A program made the position numbers and the translations under genes. The notes below the pieces were generated by a model, which worked only from the letters and a program-made list of their open reading frames with translations, ran no database searches and was not told the origin of the DNA. A stretch of DNA of 64,000 nt, from NCBI RefSeq assembly GCF_009601025.1, contig NZ_WIVE01000008.1, forward strand, positions 25,392 through 89,391, in the 5' to 3' direction. Shown here one piece after another: positions 15,321 through 23,875 of this stretch. The stretch comes from Roseospira navarrensis. Its GTDB lineage: Bacteria; Pseudomonadota; Alphaproteobacteria; Rhodospirillales; Rhodospirillaceae. Within the stretch, counting starts at the first letter, position 1, and every line of letters starts with the position of its first letter.

Positions 15321-18133
15321 CCGGATCCCAGCCCGACCGTGCCGCCGACCTGCCGACGGTGGACCTGAGCGAGTGCGAGAACGAGCCGATTCACCTGCTG
15401 GAACTGGTCCAGAGCCACGGCTGCATCCTGCTGCTGGCGGGCGAGCCGCTGACGGTCATCCAGGCCAGCAACAACACCGATCGGTTCCTGGGCCGGACCG
15501 CCGAGCAGATCCTGGGCCAGCCGGTCGAGGGCCTGCTGGATGATCTGGCCGCCGACCTGCTGCTGGACCTGATGACCGAAGGCGGGGTCCGGACCAGCGA
15601 AGGGCACCCGTTCGGCCTGTACGCCCGCTCCACCGTGACCGGCCGCCGCAGCCAGCGGCTGCGCGGCCTCGCCCGCCGCATCGAGCACGCGGGGCAGCCC
15701 TGCCTGATCCTGGAGCTGGAGCACTGTCCGGAATCGGACGAGGACGACGCCGAACACACCTATGAGGCCGAAGGGTTCGCCATGGCGGCCCTGACCGAGA
15801 GCGAAAACCTGTACAAGCTGCTCGATCAGGCGGTCCACGCCATCGCCGGGCTGACGGACTATGACCGCGTCATGGCCTACATGTTCCATCCCGACTGGTC
15901 GGGCGAGGTGGTGGCCGAGTCCTTCTCCGGCGACCTGACGCCCTTCCTGGGGTTGCGCTATCCGGCGTCCGACATTCCGTCGCAGGCCCGCGACCTGTAC
16001 CTGTCGAACCGTCTGCGGGTCATCGCCGATGTGGGCAGCGTCAGCGTGCCCATGCTGCGCGGCGCGCCGTCGGTGGCGGAGGAAGCGCCGCTGGACCTGG
16101 GTCAGGCGGTGCTGCGCAGCGTGTCCTCCTATCACATCGAGTATCTGCGCAACATGGGGGTGGCGGCGACGCTGGTGACATCTCTGGTGGTGGATGGGCG
16201 GCTGTGGGGGCTGATCGCCTGCCACAACTACAGCCCCAAAATGCTGCCATGGCATCGGCGCGAGGCCATGGACCGTCTGAGCATCCGCATCTCGGAGCGC
16301 ATCGGCGACATCCTGACGATTCAGCGCTCGCGCCAGAAGCGGCGCAAGCGGCGGTTCCTGGATCTGATCGGCGCGGCCCAGCGCCAGACCGGCAATGCGC
16401 TGGAGACCCTGTTCTTCGGCGCGCCCCGGCTGGCCGACGTGGTGCGCTGCGACGGGCTGGCGGTCTGCGCGCCGGGCCGGGTGGCCGCCACCGGCAACAC
16501 GCCGGCGCCCGGCGATCTGCGGGCCTTCCTGGAGCGGGTGGCGATGCTGGCCGAGGACGGCCTGTTCGTCTCGGACGCCCTGAGCGCCGCGGGCGGGTTC
16601 GAGGACGTGCTGCCGGCCGGCTGCTGCGGCGCCCTGGTGGTGATCGTCAGCCGGGATCCGCTCGTGGCCCTGGCCTGCTTCCGGGACGAGGTGGTGCAGG
16701 AGGTGCACTGGGGCGGCGATCCCAACAAGCCGGTCGAGGTGGATGCGGCCTCGCAGCGCCTGTCGCCGCGCAAGTCCTTCAACCTCTGGCGCGAGGAGGT
16801 GCGGGGCCATGCCCGGCCCTGGGAGGACTGGACCATCGACCTGTTCCGCGACCTCGCCGAGGTGCTGACCGAGTCCCTTCCCGGCCGGGACAAACGGGAC
16901 CGTGCGGCGCTGTGGGCGGAGGCCGTGGATGCGCTCATGGCCGGGTTCGAGCGCCGCGCGCCCACCATCCTGGAGGGGCTGGATCTGGCCGACAACGGGG
17001 CGCTGCTCGCGGTGCCCGGGCCGGACGGCTCCAGGGGCCGGGCCGGCGTGCCGCGCGACGTGGCGCTGGCGGCCAACGCGGCCTTTTGCGTCCAGTTCGA
17101 CGTGGACCATGCCGACATCCTCGGGCGTCCGGTCGTGGACGTGCTGGTGGCGATGGGCCTGCCCACGGGTCTGGTGGACCTGCCCCAGGGCGGCGTGCAG
17201 GAGGTCGAGTGGTGGTCCGGCACGGCTGGGCACCGCACGCTTCAGGTCGTGCGCCGGGGGCTGTTCGCCGTCGACCGCGATGGCGAGTCGCGCGCCTGGG
17301 GGGTGTTCACGTTCGACGACGTGACCAACATGTACCGCACCCAGCGGGCGCTGACGGCCGCCCGGGCTCAGGCGCTGGCGCGGGCCCGGGGGCGCACGGA
17401 GTTCCTGGGTCAGCTCGCCCGGGAGCTGCGGGTTCCGCTCCATGCCATCCAGGGCTTCGCCGAGTCGCTGGAGACCGGCGATCAGGCGGTGATCGCGGAT
17501 CGGTTCCGCGAATACGCCGGGGAGATCCGGGCGCTCAGCGGGTCCCTCATGGATCTGCTCAATGAACTGCTGGACGTGGCGCGGCTGGAGACCGGGGGCG
17601 ACCCCGGGTCGGCCGGGGTGTTCGACCTGACGCTTCTGGTGGGCGAGGTGTGCCGCGCACTCAGGCAGAGCGGGCGGGATCGGAACGTCTCGTGGGACTG
17701 GCACCTGCCCAATGAGCGCATCCTGATCCAGGGCGACGAGGGGGCCATCCGTCATGCGCTCTCCACCCTGATCGGGGCGGCCCTGCGCGCCAGCCCGGCC
17801 AGCGGGTCGGTGATGGTGCGCGTGACCATGGAACGGGGCGGCGAGCCGCGGGTCTCGGTGAGCGATTCCGGGCTGGGCCTGGGCGAGGACGACCTGATGG
17901 CCCTGCAACGGCCCCTGGACGCCGCGGTGTCCCATGCCGGCGGCAGTCTGGAACCCCGGCGGGGCCTCGGGCTGTCGCTGGTGCGGGCGCTGATCGACCT
18001 GCACGGCGGCGGGGTCTCGGTCACCAGCAACCCGGGGTCCGGCACCACGGTCCATATCACGCTGCCCCGGCACCGTGTGGCCGGGCGCGACAATGCGCCC
18101 GCCAAGGCGAAAAAGAACGCATCGGACTCCTGA
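15317..18133 (+). CDS. bphP: Bacteriophytochrome with degenerate histidine-kinase module
   Basis: The product is 938 residues. Cys20 in SECENEPIH is the biliverdin attachment site, followed by a PAS domain (20-120). The GAF domain (140-320) has RYPASDIPSQAR and YHIEYLRNMGV with ACHNYSPK. The PHY domain (330-520) has VHWGGDPNKP and the tongue PRKSF. A further PAS-like domain (550-680) leads to the HisKA-like helices and an ATPase domain. The H-box reads ARELRVPL with Arg702 where the phosphorylated His belongs, and the N-box has Ala821 in place of Asn, while DSGLGLG and GLGLS glycine boxes remain. It should sense red/far-red light but probably cannot autophosphorylate. No response regulator is adjacent. 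Confidence 0.92.
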   Translation: MTGSQPDRAADLPTVDLSECENEPIHLLELVQSHGCILLLAGEPLTVIQASNNTDRFLGRTAEQILGQPVEGLLDDLAADLLLDLMTEGGVRTSEGHPFGLYARSTVTGRRSQRLRGLARRIEHAGQPCLILELEHCPESDEDDAEHTYEAEGFAMAALTESENLYKLLDQAVHAIAGLTDYDRVMAYMFHPDWSGEVVAESFSGDLTPFLGLRYPASDIPSQARDLYLSNRLRVIADVGSVSVPMLRGAPSVAEEAPLDLGQAVLRSVSSYHIEYLRNMGVAATLVTSLVVDGRLWGLIACHNYSPKMLPWHRREAMDRLSIRISERIGDILTIQRSRQKRRKRRFLDLIGAAQRQTGNALETLFFGAPRLADVVRCDGLAVCAPGRVAATGNTPAPGDLRAFLERVAMLAEDGLFVSDALSAAGGFEDVLPAGCCGALVVIVSRDPLVALACFRDEVVQEVHWGGDPNKPVEVDAASQRLSPRKSFNLWREEVRGHARPWEDWTIDLFRDLAEVLTESLPGRDKRDRAALWAEAVDALMAGFERRAPTILEGLDLADNGALLAVPGPDGSRGRAGVPRDVALAANAAFCVQFDVDHADILGRPVVDVLVAMGLPTGLVDLPQGGVQEVEWWSGTAGHRTLQVVRRGLFAVDRDGESRAWGVFTFDDVTNMYRTQRALTAARAQALARARGRTEFLGQLARELRVPLHAIQGFAESLETGDQAVIADRFREYAGEIRALSGSLMDLLNELLDVARLETGGDPGSAGVFDLTLLVGEVCRALRQSGRDRNVSWDWHLPNERILIQGDEGAIRHALSTLIGAALRASPASGSVMVRVTMERGGEPRVSVSDSGLGLGEDDLMALQRPLDAAVSHAGGSLEPRRGLGLSLVRALIDLHGGGVSVTSNPGSGTTVHITLPRHRVAGRDNAPAKAKKNASDS

Positions 18134-18170
18134 TCCCAACGGCATCTGATGATGACCGTCGAAGTCCGTG

Positions 18171-18237
18171 GCCGGCCCGACTGGGCCGGCGCCGCGAAGC
18201 GGCGGAGGCGATGAGCCGGACGAGTCCGGGTCATCGC
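18171..18237. repeat. Composite palindromic repeat after bphP
   Basis: GCCGGCCC/GGGCCGGC (18171-18190), GCCGC-GAA-GCGGC (18191-18203) and GCGATGAGCCGGAC/GTCCGGGTCATCGC (18208-18237) follow each other. Read on the minus strand this is the same order as 22320-22435, so it is an inverted copy of that element. It may also end bphP transcription. Confidence 0.7.
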
Positions 18238-18282
18238 CGATCAGGATAATGAAAAGGCCACTGCAGCCAGAGGGGAACCAGA

Positions 18283-19245
18283 ATGTCGAGCACTGTGCTG
18301 GTGATCGGCGGCTTCGTGCTGCTGGTGCTGGGGGGCGAGGGGCTTGTGCGGGGGGCGGTCTCCGTGGCCCGGCGCCTGGGGGTGTCGCCGCTGCTGATCG
18401 GGCTGACGCTGGTGGGGTTCGGGACCTCCACGCCTGAACTGGTGACGAGCATGCAGGCCGCGCTGGCCGGGTCCTCCGGGATCGCGGTGGGCAACGTGGT
18501 CGGCTCCAACATCGCCAACATCCTGCTGATCCTGGGCCTGACCGCGCTGATCCGCCCCGTTCTGGCCCATCCCGTGGCGTTCGGACGCGATGGGCCGATG
18601 GTGGTGCTGGCCGCCGTGGTGGCCATGGCCGTGACCATGCTGGGCGTGGTCTCGCGGACCAGCGGCCTGATGATGGTGCTGCTGCTGATCGCCTATGTCA
18701 CGATCACCTACCTGCGGGAGCGGAAACAGCCCGATGCCTCCGCCGACATGCACACCGCCGAGGCGGATGCGGCGGGATCGGCCCCCATGGGCCTGTTTCC
18801 GTCGCTGCTGTTCCTGTTCGGGGGCATGGTCTTGGTGGTGCTGGGCGCGCGGCTGCTGATCGACGGCGCGGTGGCGATCGCCGCCGGGCTGGGCGTGTCG
18901 GACACCCTGATCGGCCTGACCATGGTTGCGGTGGGCACCTCGCTGCCGGAACTGACCACCTCGATCGTGGCGGCGGTGCGGGGGCAAGGCGATGTGGCCT
19001 TCGGCAACATCATCGGCAGCAACATCGTGAACGTGCTGGGGGTCCTGGGCGTGGTGTCCATCGTCACCCCCATCGCCATCCCGGCCGAGATCGCGGCCTT
19101 CGACATCTGGGTCATGCTGGGGGCGACGGCGGCCCTGGTGCTGGCTGTGGTCACCGGCTGGCGGGTCAGCCGGCGCGAAGGCGCGGTGCTGCTGCTCGGC
19201 TATGCGGCCTATCTGGGCTGGCTGGCCATGAGCGCGGGAGCCTAA
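18283..19245 (+). CDS. Calcium/sodium antiporter (CaCA family, YrbG-like)
   Basis: The product is 320 residues with ten hydrophobic segments in two homologous halves. The alpha-1 repeat reads GFGTSTPELVTS plus GNVVGSNIANILLILG. The alpha-2 repeat reads AVGTSLPELTTS plus GNIIGSNIVNVLGVLG. These carry the ion-binding Glu/Asn/Ser residues. A hydrophilic loop at about 145-165 separates the halves. It exchanges calcium (or potassium) for sodium or protons at the inner membrane. The gene is convergent with the JAMM peptidase gene, with 5 bases between stops. Confidence 0.9.
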   Translation: MSSTVLVIGGFVLLVLGGEGLVRGAVSVARRLGVSPLLIGLTLVGFGTSTPELVTSMQAALAGSSGIAVGNVVGSNIANILLILGLTALIRPVLAHPVAFGRDGPMVVLAAVVAMAVTMLGVVSRTSGLMMVLLLIAYVTITYLRERKQPDASADMHTAEADAAGSAPMGLFPSLLFLFGGMVLVVLGARLLIDGAVAIAAGLGVSDTLIGLTMVAVGTSLPELTTSIVAAVRGQGDVAFGNIIGSNIVNVLGVLGVVSIVTPIAIPAEIAAFDIWVMLGATAALVLAVVTGWRVSRREGAVLLLGYAAYLGWLAMSAGA

Positions 19246-19250
19246 CCCCG

Positions 19251-19721
19251 TCAGGACCGTGAGATGATCGGCAGCGGGCGGAACCCGGCGGCGGGCGCGC
19301 CGGGCTCCGGGCCGGGCACGACGGTCCAGGCGGTCACGGGCGGGTCCGGCGTGGTCCGGTCCGCAAGCCCCACGATGACCCACACCAGGTCCGGTTCGAA
19401 GGCGGCCCGGCGGTCGGTCTCGCTGGGCTCGGCCGGATGGCCCGGATGGCTGTGGACGTGGCCGATCAGGCGCGACGGCCTGCCGCGCAGCTGGCGCATC
19501 AGGTCGAACCGGGCGGCCGGGTCCACCTCGAAGCGATCCGGACGGCCGCTGGCGTCCACGTTGGTGGTGGGGTGGACGGCCTCGACCACCAGGGCGCCGC
19601 TTTGCGTGTCGTCGGATCCCACCAGCAGGCCGCATCCCTCGCGCGGCCACGCCGCCCGCATGTGATCGAGCAGCACGGCCCGCGCCCCGGCGGGCAGCAC
19701 GAGGGCCGTGGGTCGTGTCAC
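19251..19721 (-). CDS. JAMM/Mov34-type metallopeptidase
   Basis: The product is 156 residues. Glu28 in PREGCGLLVG and HVHSHPGHPAEPSETDR provide the full E...HxH...S..D zinc site of JAMM isopeptidases. Bacterial relatives cleave cysteine or peptides from ubiquitin-like sulfur carriers (Mec type) or act in secondary metabolism. No ThiS/CysO-like partner is next to it, so the substrate is open. A GTG start overlaps the stop of the upstream small membrane-protein gene (GTGA), so the pair is translationally coupled. Confidence 0.85.
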   Translation of the reverse strand: MTRPTALVLPAGARAVLLDHMRAAWPREGCGLLVGSDDTQSGALVVEAVHPTTNVDASGRPDRFEVDPAARFDLMRQLRGRPSRLIGHVHSHPGHPAEPSETDRRAAFEPDLVWVIVGLADRTTPDPPVTAWTVVPGPEPGAPAAGFRPLPIISRS

Positions 19722-20092
19722 TGGATGGAGCGTGTCGGCGCGGCTTCCAGCCCGATCACGCCCAGCGTGCGGCCGCTCGCCGTGTCGATCACGACCACGC
19801 GGTCCGGGCGGCCACCGTCCGTCAGGCCGAGCAGAAGGCGTCCGTGGCCGTCGCTGGTCATGTGGGCGATGCGGCTGCCGGCGGGCTCGCCCAGATGCAC
19901 CGGATCGAACGGGCTCGCCGGCGCGGGCACGGGCGCGGGCACGGGGCGCGCCAGACCCGCCGGCGCGACCTCGGGCACCGCGCCGTCCTTCGCCATCTCC
20001 TCCGACGATTTCATGAGCCCGTAGATCACGAGGCCCATCCCCGCGATGATGAGGACGCCCATCGTGGCAACCAGGATCTTGACGGCACGCAT
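19718..20092 (-). CDS. Small single-pass membrane protein, DUF6476-like
   Basis: The product is 124 residues. One hydrophobic segment at about residues 6-27 is followed by a periplasmic domain with a proline/alanine run (PVPAPVPAPAS) and a short beta-rich part with DGHGRLLLGLTDGG. I believe it belongs to the alphaproteobacterial DUF6476 group that sits beside rluA/rluD, but this is from memory. The start MRAVKIL has GAGG eight bases before it; a start at 20119 is possible. It is divergent from the rluD-like gene. Confidence 0.65.
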   Translation of the reverse strand: MRAVKILVATMGVLIIAGMGLVIYGLMKSSEEMAKDGAVPEVAPAGLARPVPAPVPAPASPFDPVHLGEPAGSRIAHMTSDGHGRLLLGLTDGGRPDRVVVIDTASGRTLGVIGLEAAPTRSIQ

Positions 20093-20143
20093 CGAATTGG
20101 CCTCGGGATCGTTAATCATGCATGGATGGTATAGAGGCAGAGC

Positions 20144-21175
20144 ATGGGGCAGGGCAACGACGCGCCGACGGGGCAGGGCGGCGCGCCGACGGTGTTCGAG
20201 GCGGCCATTCCGGAGGACGGCGCGGGCCTGCGTCTGGACCGATGGCTTGCGGGGGCGCATGGGGGCCATTCGCGGGAGCGGCTGAAGGCTCTGATTCTGG
20301 GCGGCGCGGTCACCCTGGACGACGCGGTGGCGACGGATCCAAGTCTGCGAGTCCGCGCCGGGCAGCGGGTCCGGCTGGCCGAACCGCCGCCGGTGGATGC
20401 CGCGCCGCGGCCGCAGGACATGCCGCTGACGGTGGTGTTCGAGGACGCCCATGTGATCGTCATCGACAAGCCGGCCGGGCTGGTGGTGCACCCGGCGCCG
20501 GGGGCCATGGACCATACCCTTGTCAACGCGCTGCTGGCCCACTGCGGCGACAGTCTGTCCGGCATCGGCGGGGTGCGACGGCCGGGCATCGTCCACCGGC
20601 TGGACAAGGACACCAGCGGCCTGATGGTCGTCGCCAAGTCCGATTCGGCGCACCAGGGCCTGGCGGCCCAGTTCGGGGACCGCACGCTGCATCGGGTTTA
20701 TCACGCCCTGGTGTGGGGTGTGCCGGCGCCCGCGGCGGGCGAGATCGACGCGCCCGTGGGTCGTCATCCCACCCAGCGCACGCGCATGGCCGTGGTGGCG
20801 CGCGGCGGCAAGGCGGCCCTCACCCGATACCGCACCCTGCGGGCCTATGGCACCGCGCTGGCCCGGGTGGAATGCCGGCTGGCGACCGGACGGACCCATC
20901 AGATCCGGGTCCATATGGATCATATCGGTCATCCCCTGGTGGGCGACCAGACGTATGGGCGCAGTCCCCGCCGCCCGCCGCGCCGTCCCGACCTGCCGCC
21001 CGAGATCATGACTCGTCTGATCGGGCTTCAGCGGCAGGCCCTGCATGCCGTGGCGCTGGGCTTCGTTCATCCCGTCACTGGTGAACCGATGCGCTTCGAG
21101 TCCCGTATGCCTTTGGAAATCGAGGAGATCTTCACCTCCCTGGAGACGTTACGAACTTTTCATCCCGATTCCTGA
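20144..21175 (+). CDS. rluD: 23S rRNA pseudouridine synthase, RluA/RluD family
   Basis: The product is 343 residues. Residues about 15-80 form the S4 RNA-binding domain (GLRLDRWLAGAHGGHSRERL). The catalytic domain has HRLDKDTSGLMVVAKS with the catalytic Asp and RLATGRTHQIRVHMDHIGHPLVGDQTY. It converts uridines of large-subunit rRNA to pseudouridine; RluD-type members modify helix 69. Position directly upstream of rpoH is the usual alphaproteobacterial order. The ATG follows GAGG. Confidence 0.9.
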   Translation: MGQGNDAPTGQGGAPTVFEAAIPEDGAGLRLDRWLAGAHGGHSRERLKALILGGAVTLDDAVATDPSLRVRAGQRVRLAEPPPVDAAPRPQDMPLTVVFEDAHVIVIDKPAGLVVHPAPGAMDHTLVNALLAHCGDSLSGIGGVRRPGIVHRLDKDTSGLMVVAKSDSAHQGLAAQFGDRTLHRVYHALVWGVPAPAAGEIDAPVGRHPTQRTRMAVVARGGKAALTRYRTLRAYGTALARVECRLATGRTHQIRVHMDHIGHPLVGDQTYGRSPRRPPRRPDLPPEIMTRLIGLQRQALHAVALGFVHPVTGEPMRFESRMPLEIEEIFTSLETLRTFHPDS

Positions 21176-21336
21176 CCAATTTAGTACCATTTCGGTGGAC
21201 TCGGGAGAACGCGGTTCGATAGGATTAATACCAAGGGCGCCGGTCGGGCGTGAGACCCGAGACGGCGACGGTGGCTTCCGGTTGGTCCGGGGATTCGGGC
21301 AGCCGGGCGCGGCAGCGGCAAGAAGGAGAGCGACCC

Positions 21337-22251
21337 ATGGCGAACGCAACCGGCGGCCTCCTTGGCCTTGAACCCGAAAGCAACCTCTCCCGCTACCTGC
21401 AGGAGATCCGCAAGTTTCCCATGCTGGCGCCTGACGAGGAATACATGCTCGCCAAGCGCTATCAGGAGTCGGAAGACGGCGATGCGGCCCACCGACTGGT
21501 GTCCAGCCACCTGCGTCTCGTGGCGAAGATCGCCATGGGCTACCGGGGCTACGGCCTTCCCATGGGCGAGGTCATCTCCGAGGGCAACGTGGGCCTGATG
21601 CAGGCCGTCAAGCGCTTCGACCCGGAACGCGGCTTCCGACTGGCCACCTATGCCATGTGGTGGATCCGCGCCTCGATCCAAGAGTACATCCTGCATTCCT
21701 GGTCGCTGGTGAAAATGGGCACCACCGCCGCCCAGAAGAAGCTGTTCTTCAATCTGCGCAAGATGAAGGGGCAGCTCCAGCTTATGGAGGACGGCGACCT
21801 GCCGCACGAGAGTGTGACCACGATCGCCACCAAGCTGGGCGTGCCCGAACAGGACGTGGTGAACATGAACCGCCGGCTGGCCAGCCCGGACCATTCGCTG
21901 AACGCGCCGGTTCGCATGGATGGCGAGGGCGAGTGGCAGGACTGGCTGGTGGACGACAGTGTCTCTCAGGAAACCCTCCTCGCCGACGGCGAAGAGCTGG
22001 GTCAGCGCCGGACGCTGCTCAAGCAGGCCATGGAAACGCTGAACCAGCGCGAGCGCCACATCCTGACCGAGCGGCGTCTGAGCGAAGAGCCCATGACGCT
22101 GGAGGACCTGAGCCGCGAGTACGGCATCTCGCGCGAGCGGGTGCGTCAGATCGAGGTGCGGGCCTTCGAGAAGCTGCAGAAGTGGATGCACAAGGCCATG
22201 CCGACGCCCACCGCGCCGGCCGGCCGTGATCCCCTGCCGGCGCCCGCCTGA
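21337..22251 (+). CDS. rpoH: RNA polymerase heat-shock sigma factor
   Basis: The product is 304 residues, normal for RpoH. Region 1.2/2.1 is LSRYLQEIRKFPMLAPDEEYMLAKRY, core-binding region 2 includes LRLVAKIAMGYRGYGLPMGE, region 2.3/2.4 reads LATYAMWWIRASIQEYILHSWSLVK, and region 4.2 ends ISRERVRQIEVRAFEKLQKWM. QKKLFFNLRK is the RpoH box region seen only in this group. AAGGAGAG lies seven bases before the ATG. A strong terminator follows 23 bases after the stop. Confidence 0.95.
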   Translation: MANATGGLLGLEPESNLSRYLQEIRKFPMLAPDEEYMLAKRYQESEDGDAAHRLVSSHLRLVAKIAMGYRGYGLPMGEVISEGNVGLMQAVKRFDPERGFRLATYAMWWIRASIQEYILHSWSLVKMGTTAAQKKLFFNLRKMKGQLQLMEDGDLPHESVTTIATKLGVPEQDVVNMNRRLASPDHSLNAPVRMDGEGEWQDWLVDDSVSQETLLADGEELGQRRTLLKQAMETLNQRERHILTERRLSEEPMTLEDLSREYGISRERVRQIEVRAFEKLQKWMHKAMPTPTAPAGRDPLPAPA

Positions 22252-22273
22252 CCCGGCGACAGTCTCCGTCGCC

Positions 22274-22306
22274 AAGGCGGATGGCTTCGCGGCCATCCGC
22301 CTTTTT
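22274..22306 (+). terminator. Rho-independent terminator of rpoH
   Basis: AAGGCGGATGGC (22274-22285) pairs with GCCATCCGCCTT (22292-22303) around a 6-base loop, and the T-run continues to 22306. Confidence 0.92.
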
Positions 22307-22317
22307 CCTTTCGAGTG

Positions 22318-22436
22318 CTGATCGGCGATGAACCGGACACATCCGGTGCATCGCCTCCGCCCCTTCGCGGCGCCGGCGCAGTCGCGCCGGCTGATGGACG
22401 CAATAGGTGTCCGTTTCGTCCATCAAATTAAACTCC
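22318..22436. repeat. Composite palindromic repeat before bcp
   Basis: GCGATGAACCGGA/TCCGGTGCATCGC, then CCTCCGCC, a CGCGGCGCCGGCGC/GCGCCGGC stem, and GATGGAC.../GTCCATC follow each other. It matches the element at 12054-12154 in the same orientation and 18171-18237 in the opposite one. Confidence 0.7.
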
Positions 22437-22459
22437 CACAACAAGAGGAGAGTCGTTCC

Positions 22460-22927
22460 ATGACCGTCGAGATCGGCCAGCCCGCCCCGGAGGTCGCCCT
22501 GCCCACGGACGGGGGCGGCCGGGTGTCGCTGGCGGACCTGAAGGGCAAGGCCGTCGTGCTGTACTTCTACCCCAAGGACGACACGTCCGGGTGCACCAAG
22601 GAGGCGATCGCCTTCAAGGACAGCCTCGCCGACTTCGAGGCGGCGGGCGCGGTCATTGTCGGCGTCTCCAAGGACCCGGTCGCCAAGCACGACAAGTTCA
22701 AGGCCAAGTACGAACTGCCGTTCACCCTGGCATCGGACGCCGAGGGCGATGTCTGCGAGCGCTACGGCGTCTGGAAGGAAAAGAGCATGTACGGCAAGAC
22801 GTACATGGGCATCGAGCGCACCACGGTGCTGATCGACGCCGCGGGCATCGTGCGGCAGGTCTGGCCCAAGGTGAAGGTCCCCGGCCACGCCGACAAGGTC
22901 CTGGAGGCCGTGCGAGCGCTGGGGTAG
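22460..22927 (+). CDS. bcp: Thiol peroxidase, Bcp/PrxQ type
   Basis: The product is 155 residues. YFYPKDDTSGCTKEA holds the peroxidatic Cys45. There is no Cys five residues later as in E. coli Bcp; a second Cys in EGDVCERYGVWKEKSMYG is placed like the resolving Cys of the other Bcp subtype. It reduces hydrogen peroxide and organic peroxides in the cytoplasm using thioredoxin. GAGGAG precedes the ATG. A bidirectional terminator separates it from the convergent ppa gene. Confidence 0.93.
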   Translation: MTVEIGQPAPEVALPTDGGGRVSLADLKGKAVVLYFYPKDDTSGCTKEAIAFKDSLADFEAAGAVIVGVSKDPVAKHDKFKAKYELPFTLASDAEGDVCERYGVWKEKSMYGKTYMGIERTTVLIDAAGIVRQVWPKVKVPGHADKVLEAVRALG

Positions 22928-22952
22928 GGCGGGTCCTGCCGCACACATGCGA

Positions 22953-22983
22953 ACGGCGCACCCCCGGGTCGGGGATGCGCCGT
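22953..22983. terminator. Bidirectional terminator between bcp and ppa
   Basis: ACGGCGCA-C-CCCC and GGGG-A-TGCGCCGT form a 12-bp stem with one mismatch around GGGTC, placed between two convergent stops. It lacks a T-run. Confidence 0.65.
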
Positions 22984-23036
22984 CGCAATGGAGATATGCC
23001 CGGGCGAGATATGCCCTTGGCTGGCCCCGGTCGCGC

Positions 23037-23567
23037 TCAGGCGTCCTTCGCGGCCACGATGGCCTTGCGGATGACGTCGAAGGCTTCCTGCGGATCACCC
23101 CAGCCGATGATCTTGGTCCACTTGCCGTCTTCCAGGTCCTTGTAGTGGGTGAAGAAGTGCTCGATGCGGTGAAGCTCGGTCGGCCGCACGTCGTTATAGT
23201 GGTTCACGTTGTCGTGATACGGGTGCAGCTTCGTGTGCGGCACGGCGAAGATCTTCTCGTCCATGCCCGATTCGTCCTGCATCTTCAGCACGCCGATCGG
23301 GCGCACCCGCATGACGGCGCCCACCGCGACCGGAATGCGGCCCAGAACCATGACGTCCACCGGGTCGCCGTCATCCGACAGCGTGTGCGGGATGAACCCG
23401 TAGTTCACCGGGTAGTGCATGGCGGTGTGCAGGATCCGGTCCACGTACATGGCGCCCGACTCCTTGTCCACCTCGTACTTGATCGGGTCGCCGCGCAGCG
23501 GGATCTCGATGATGACGTTGACGTCCTCGGGCGGATTCTGGCCGATGGGAATCTTTTTCAGGTCCAT
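23037..23567 (-). CDS. ppa: Inorganic pyrophosphatase
   Basis: The product is 176 residues, the standard family I size. EIPLRGDPIKYEVDKESGAMYVDR and DDGDPVDVMVLG carry the acidic metal ligands (the D-x-D-P-x-D signature), and HYNDVRPTELHRIEHFFTHYKDLE closes the fold. It hydrolyses pyrophosphate to drive biosynthesis. GGAC and AAGG upstream serve as ribosome site. It is divergent from the sarcosine oxidase operon across 308 bases. Confidence 0.96.
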   Translation of the reverse strand: MDLKKIPIGQNPPEDVNVIIEIPLRGDPIKYEVDKESGAMYVDRILHTAMHYPVNYGFIPHTLSDDGDPVDVMVLGRIPVAVGAVMRVRPIGVLKMQDESGMDEKIFAVPHTKLHPYHDNVNHYNDVRPTELHRIEHFFTHYKDLEDGKWTKIIGWGDPQEAFDVIRKAIVAAKDA

Positions 23568-23672
23568 GGTCCTGCACTTGTCCTTTCAGAACAGGGGATT
23601 GAAAAGTGGCCGCACCATACGCGGTTTCCCGGGGCGGTCAATGACCGTGCCGCGACGGCAGCGCGGCGGCCC

Positions 23673-23705
23673 GCGGATGTCATGCGGATGTCATGCGGTC
23701 GTCAT
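23673..23705 (+). repeat. Three tandem 11-bp repeats in the ppa-soxB gap
   Basis: GCGGATGTCAT at 23673-23683 and 23684-23694, then GCGGTCGTCAT at 23695-23705. The spacing is about one helical turn, which would place bound proteins on one face. GACATCCG follows in inverted sense at 23715-23722. The rest of the 23568-23875 gap shows GAATG/CATTC inverted arms near 23746-23763 and no gene. Confidence 0.7.
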
Positions 23706-23875
23706 GGGGGGAGCGACATCCGGGCGCGCCCCGGTCCCCGGGTTTGAATGACGTGTGACATTCGCGCCCGGGCACGGCATGATGCGCCGGTGCGCGGTGT
23801 CCGGGGCCCCCGGCGGGCCAGGGCGGCGCGTGCGATGGCCCCCCGTCAATGGCCCCCCGTCAGCGGACCCGACCG

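Noticed and set aside
15203..18145. A 980-codon open frame antisense to bphP
   Set aside because: High-GC genes often leave long open antisense frames; this one is rich in His, Gln, Arg and Pro, has no family features, and the bphP frame has clear domains.
18283..22251. Genomic island or prophage in the middle of the window
   Set aside because: Gene order there is core alphaproteobacterial, composition is uniform, and there is no integrase or phage gene.
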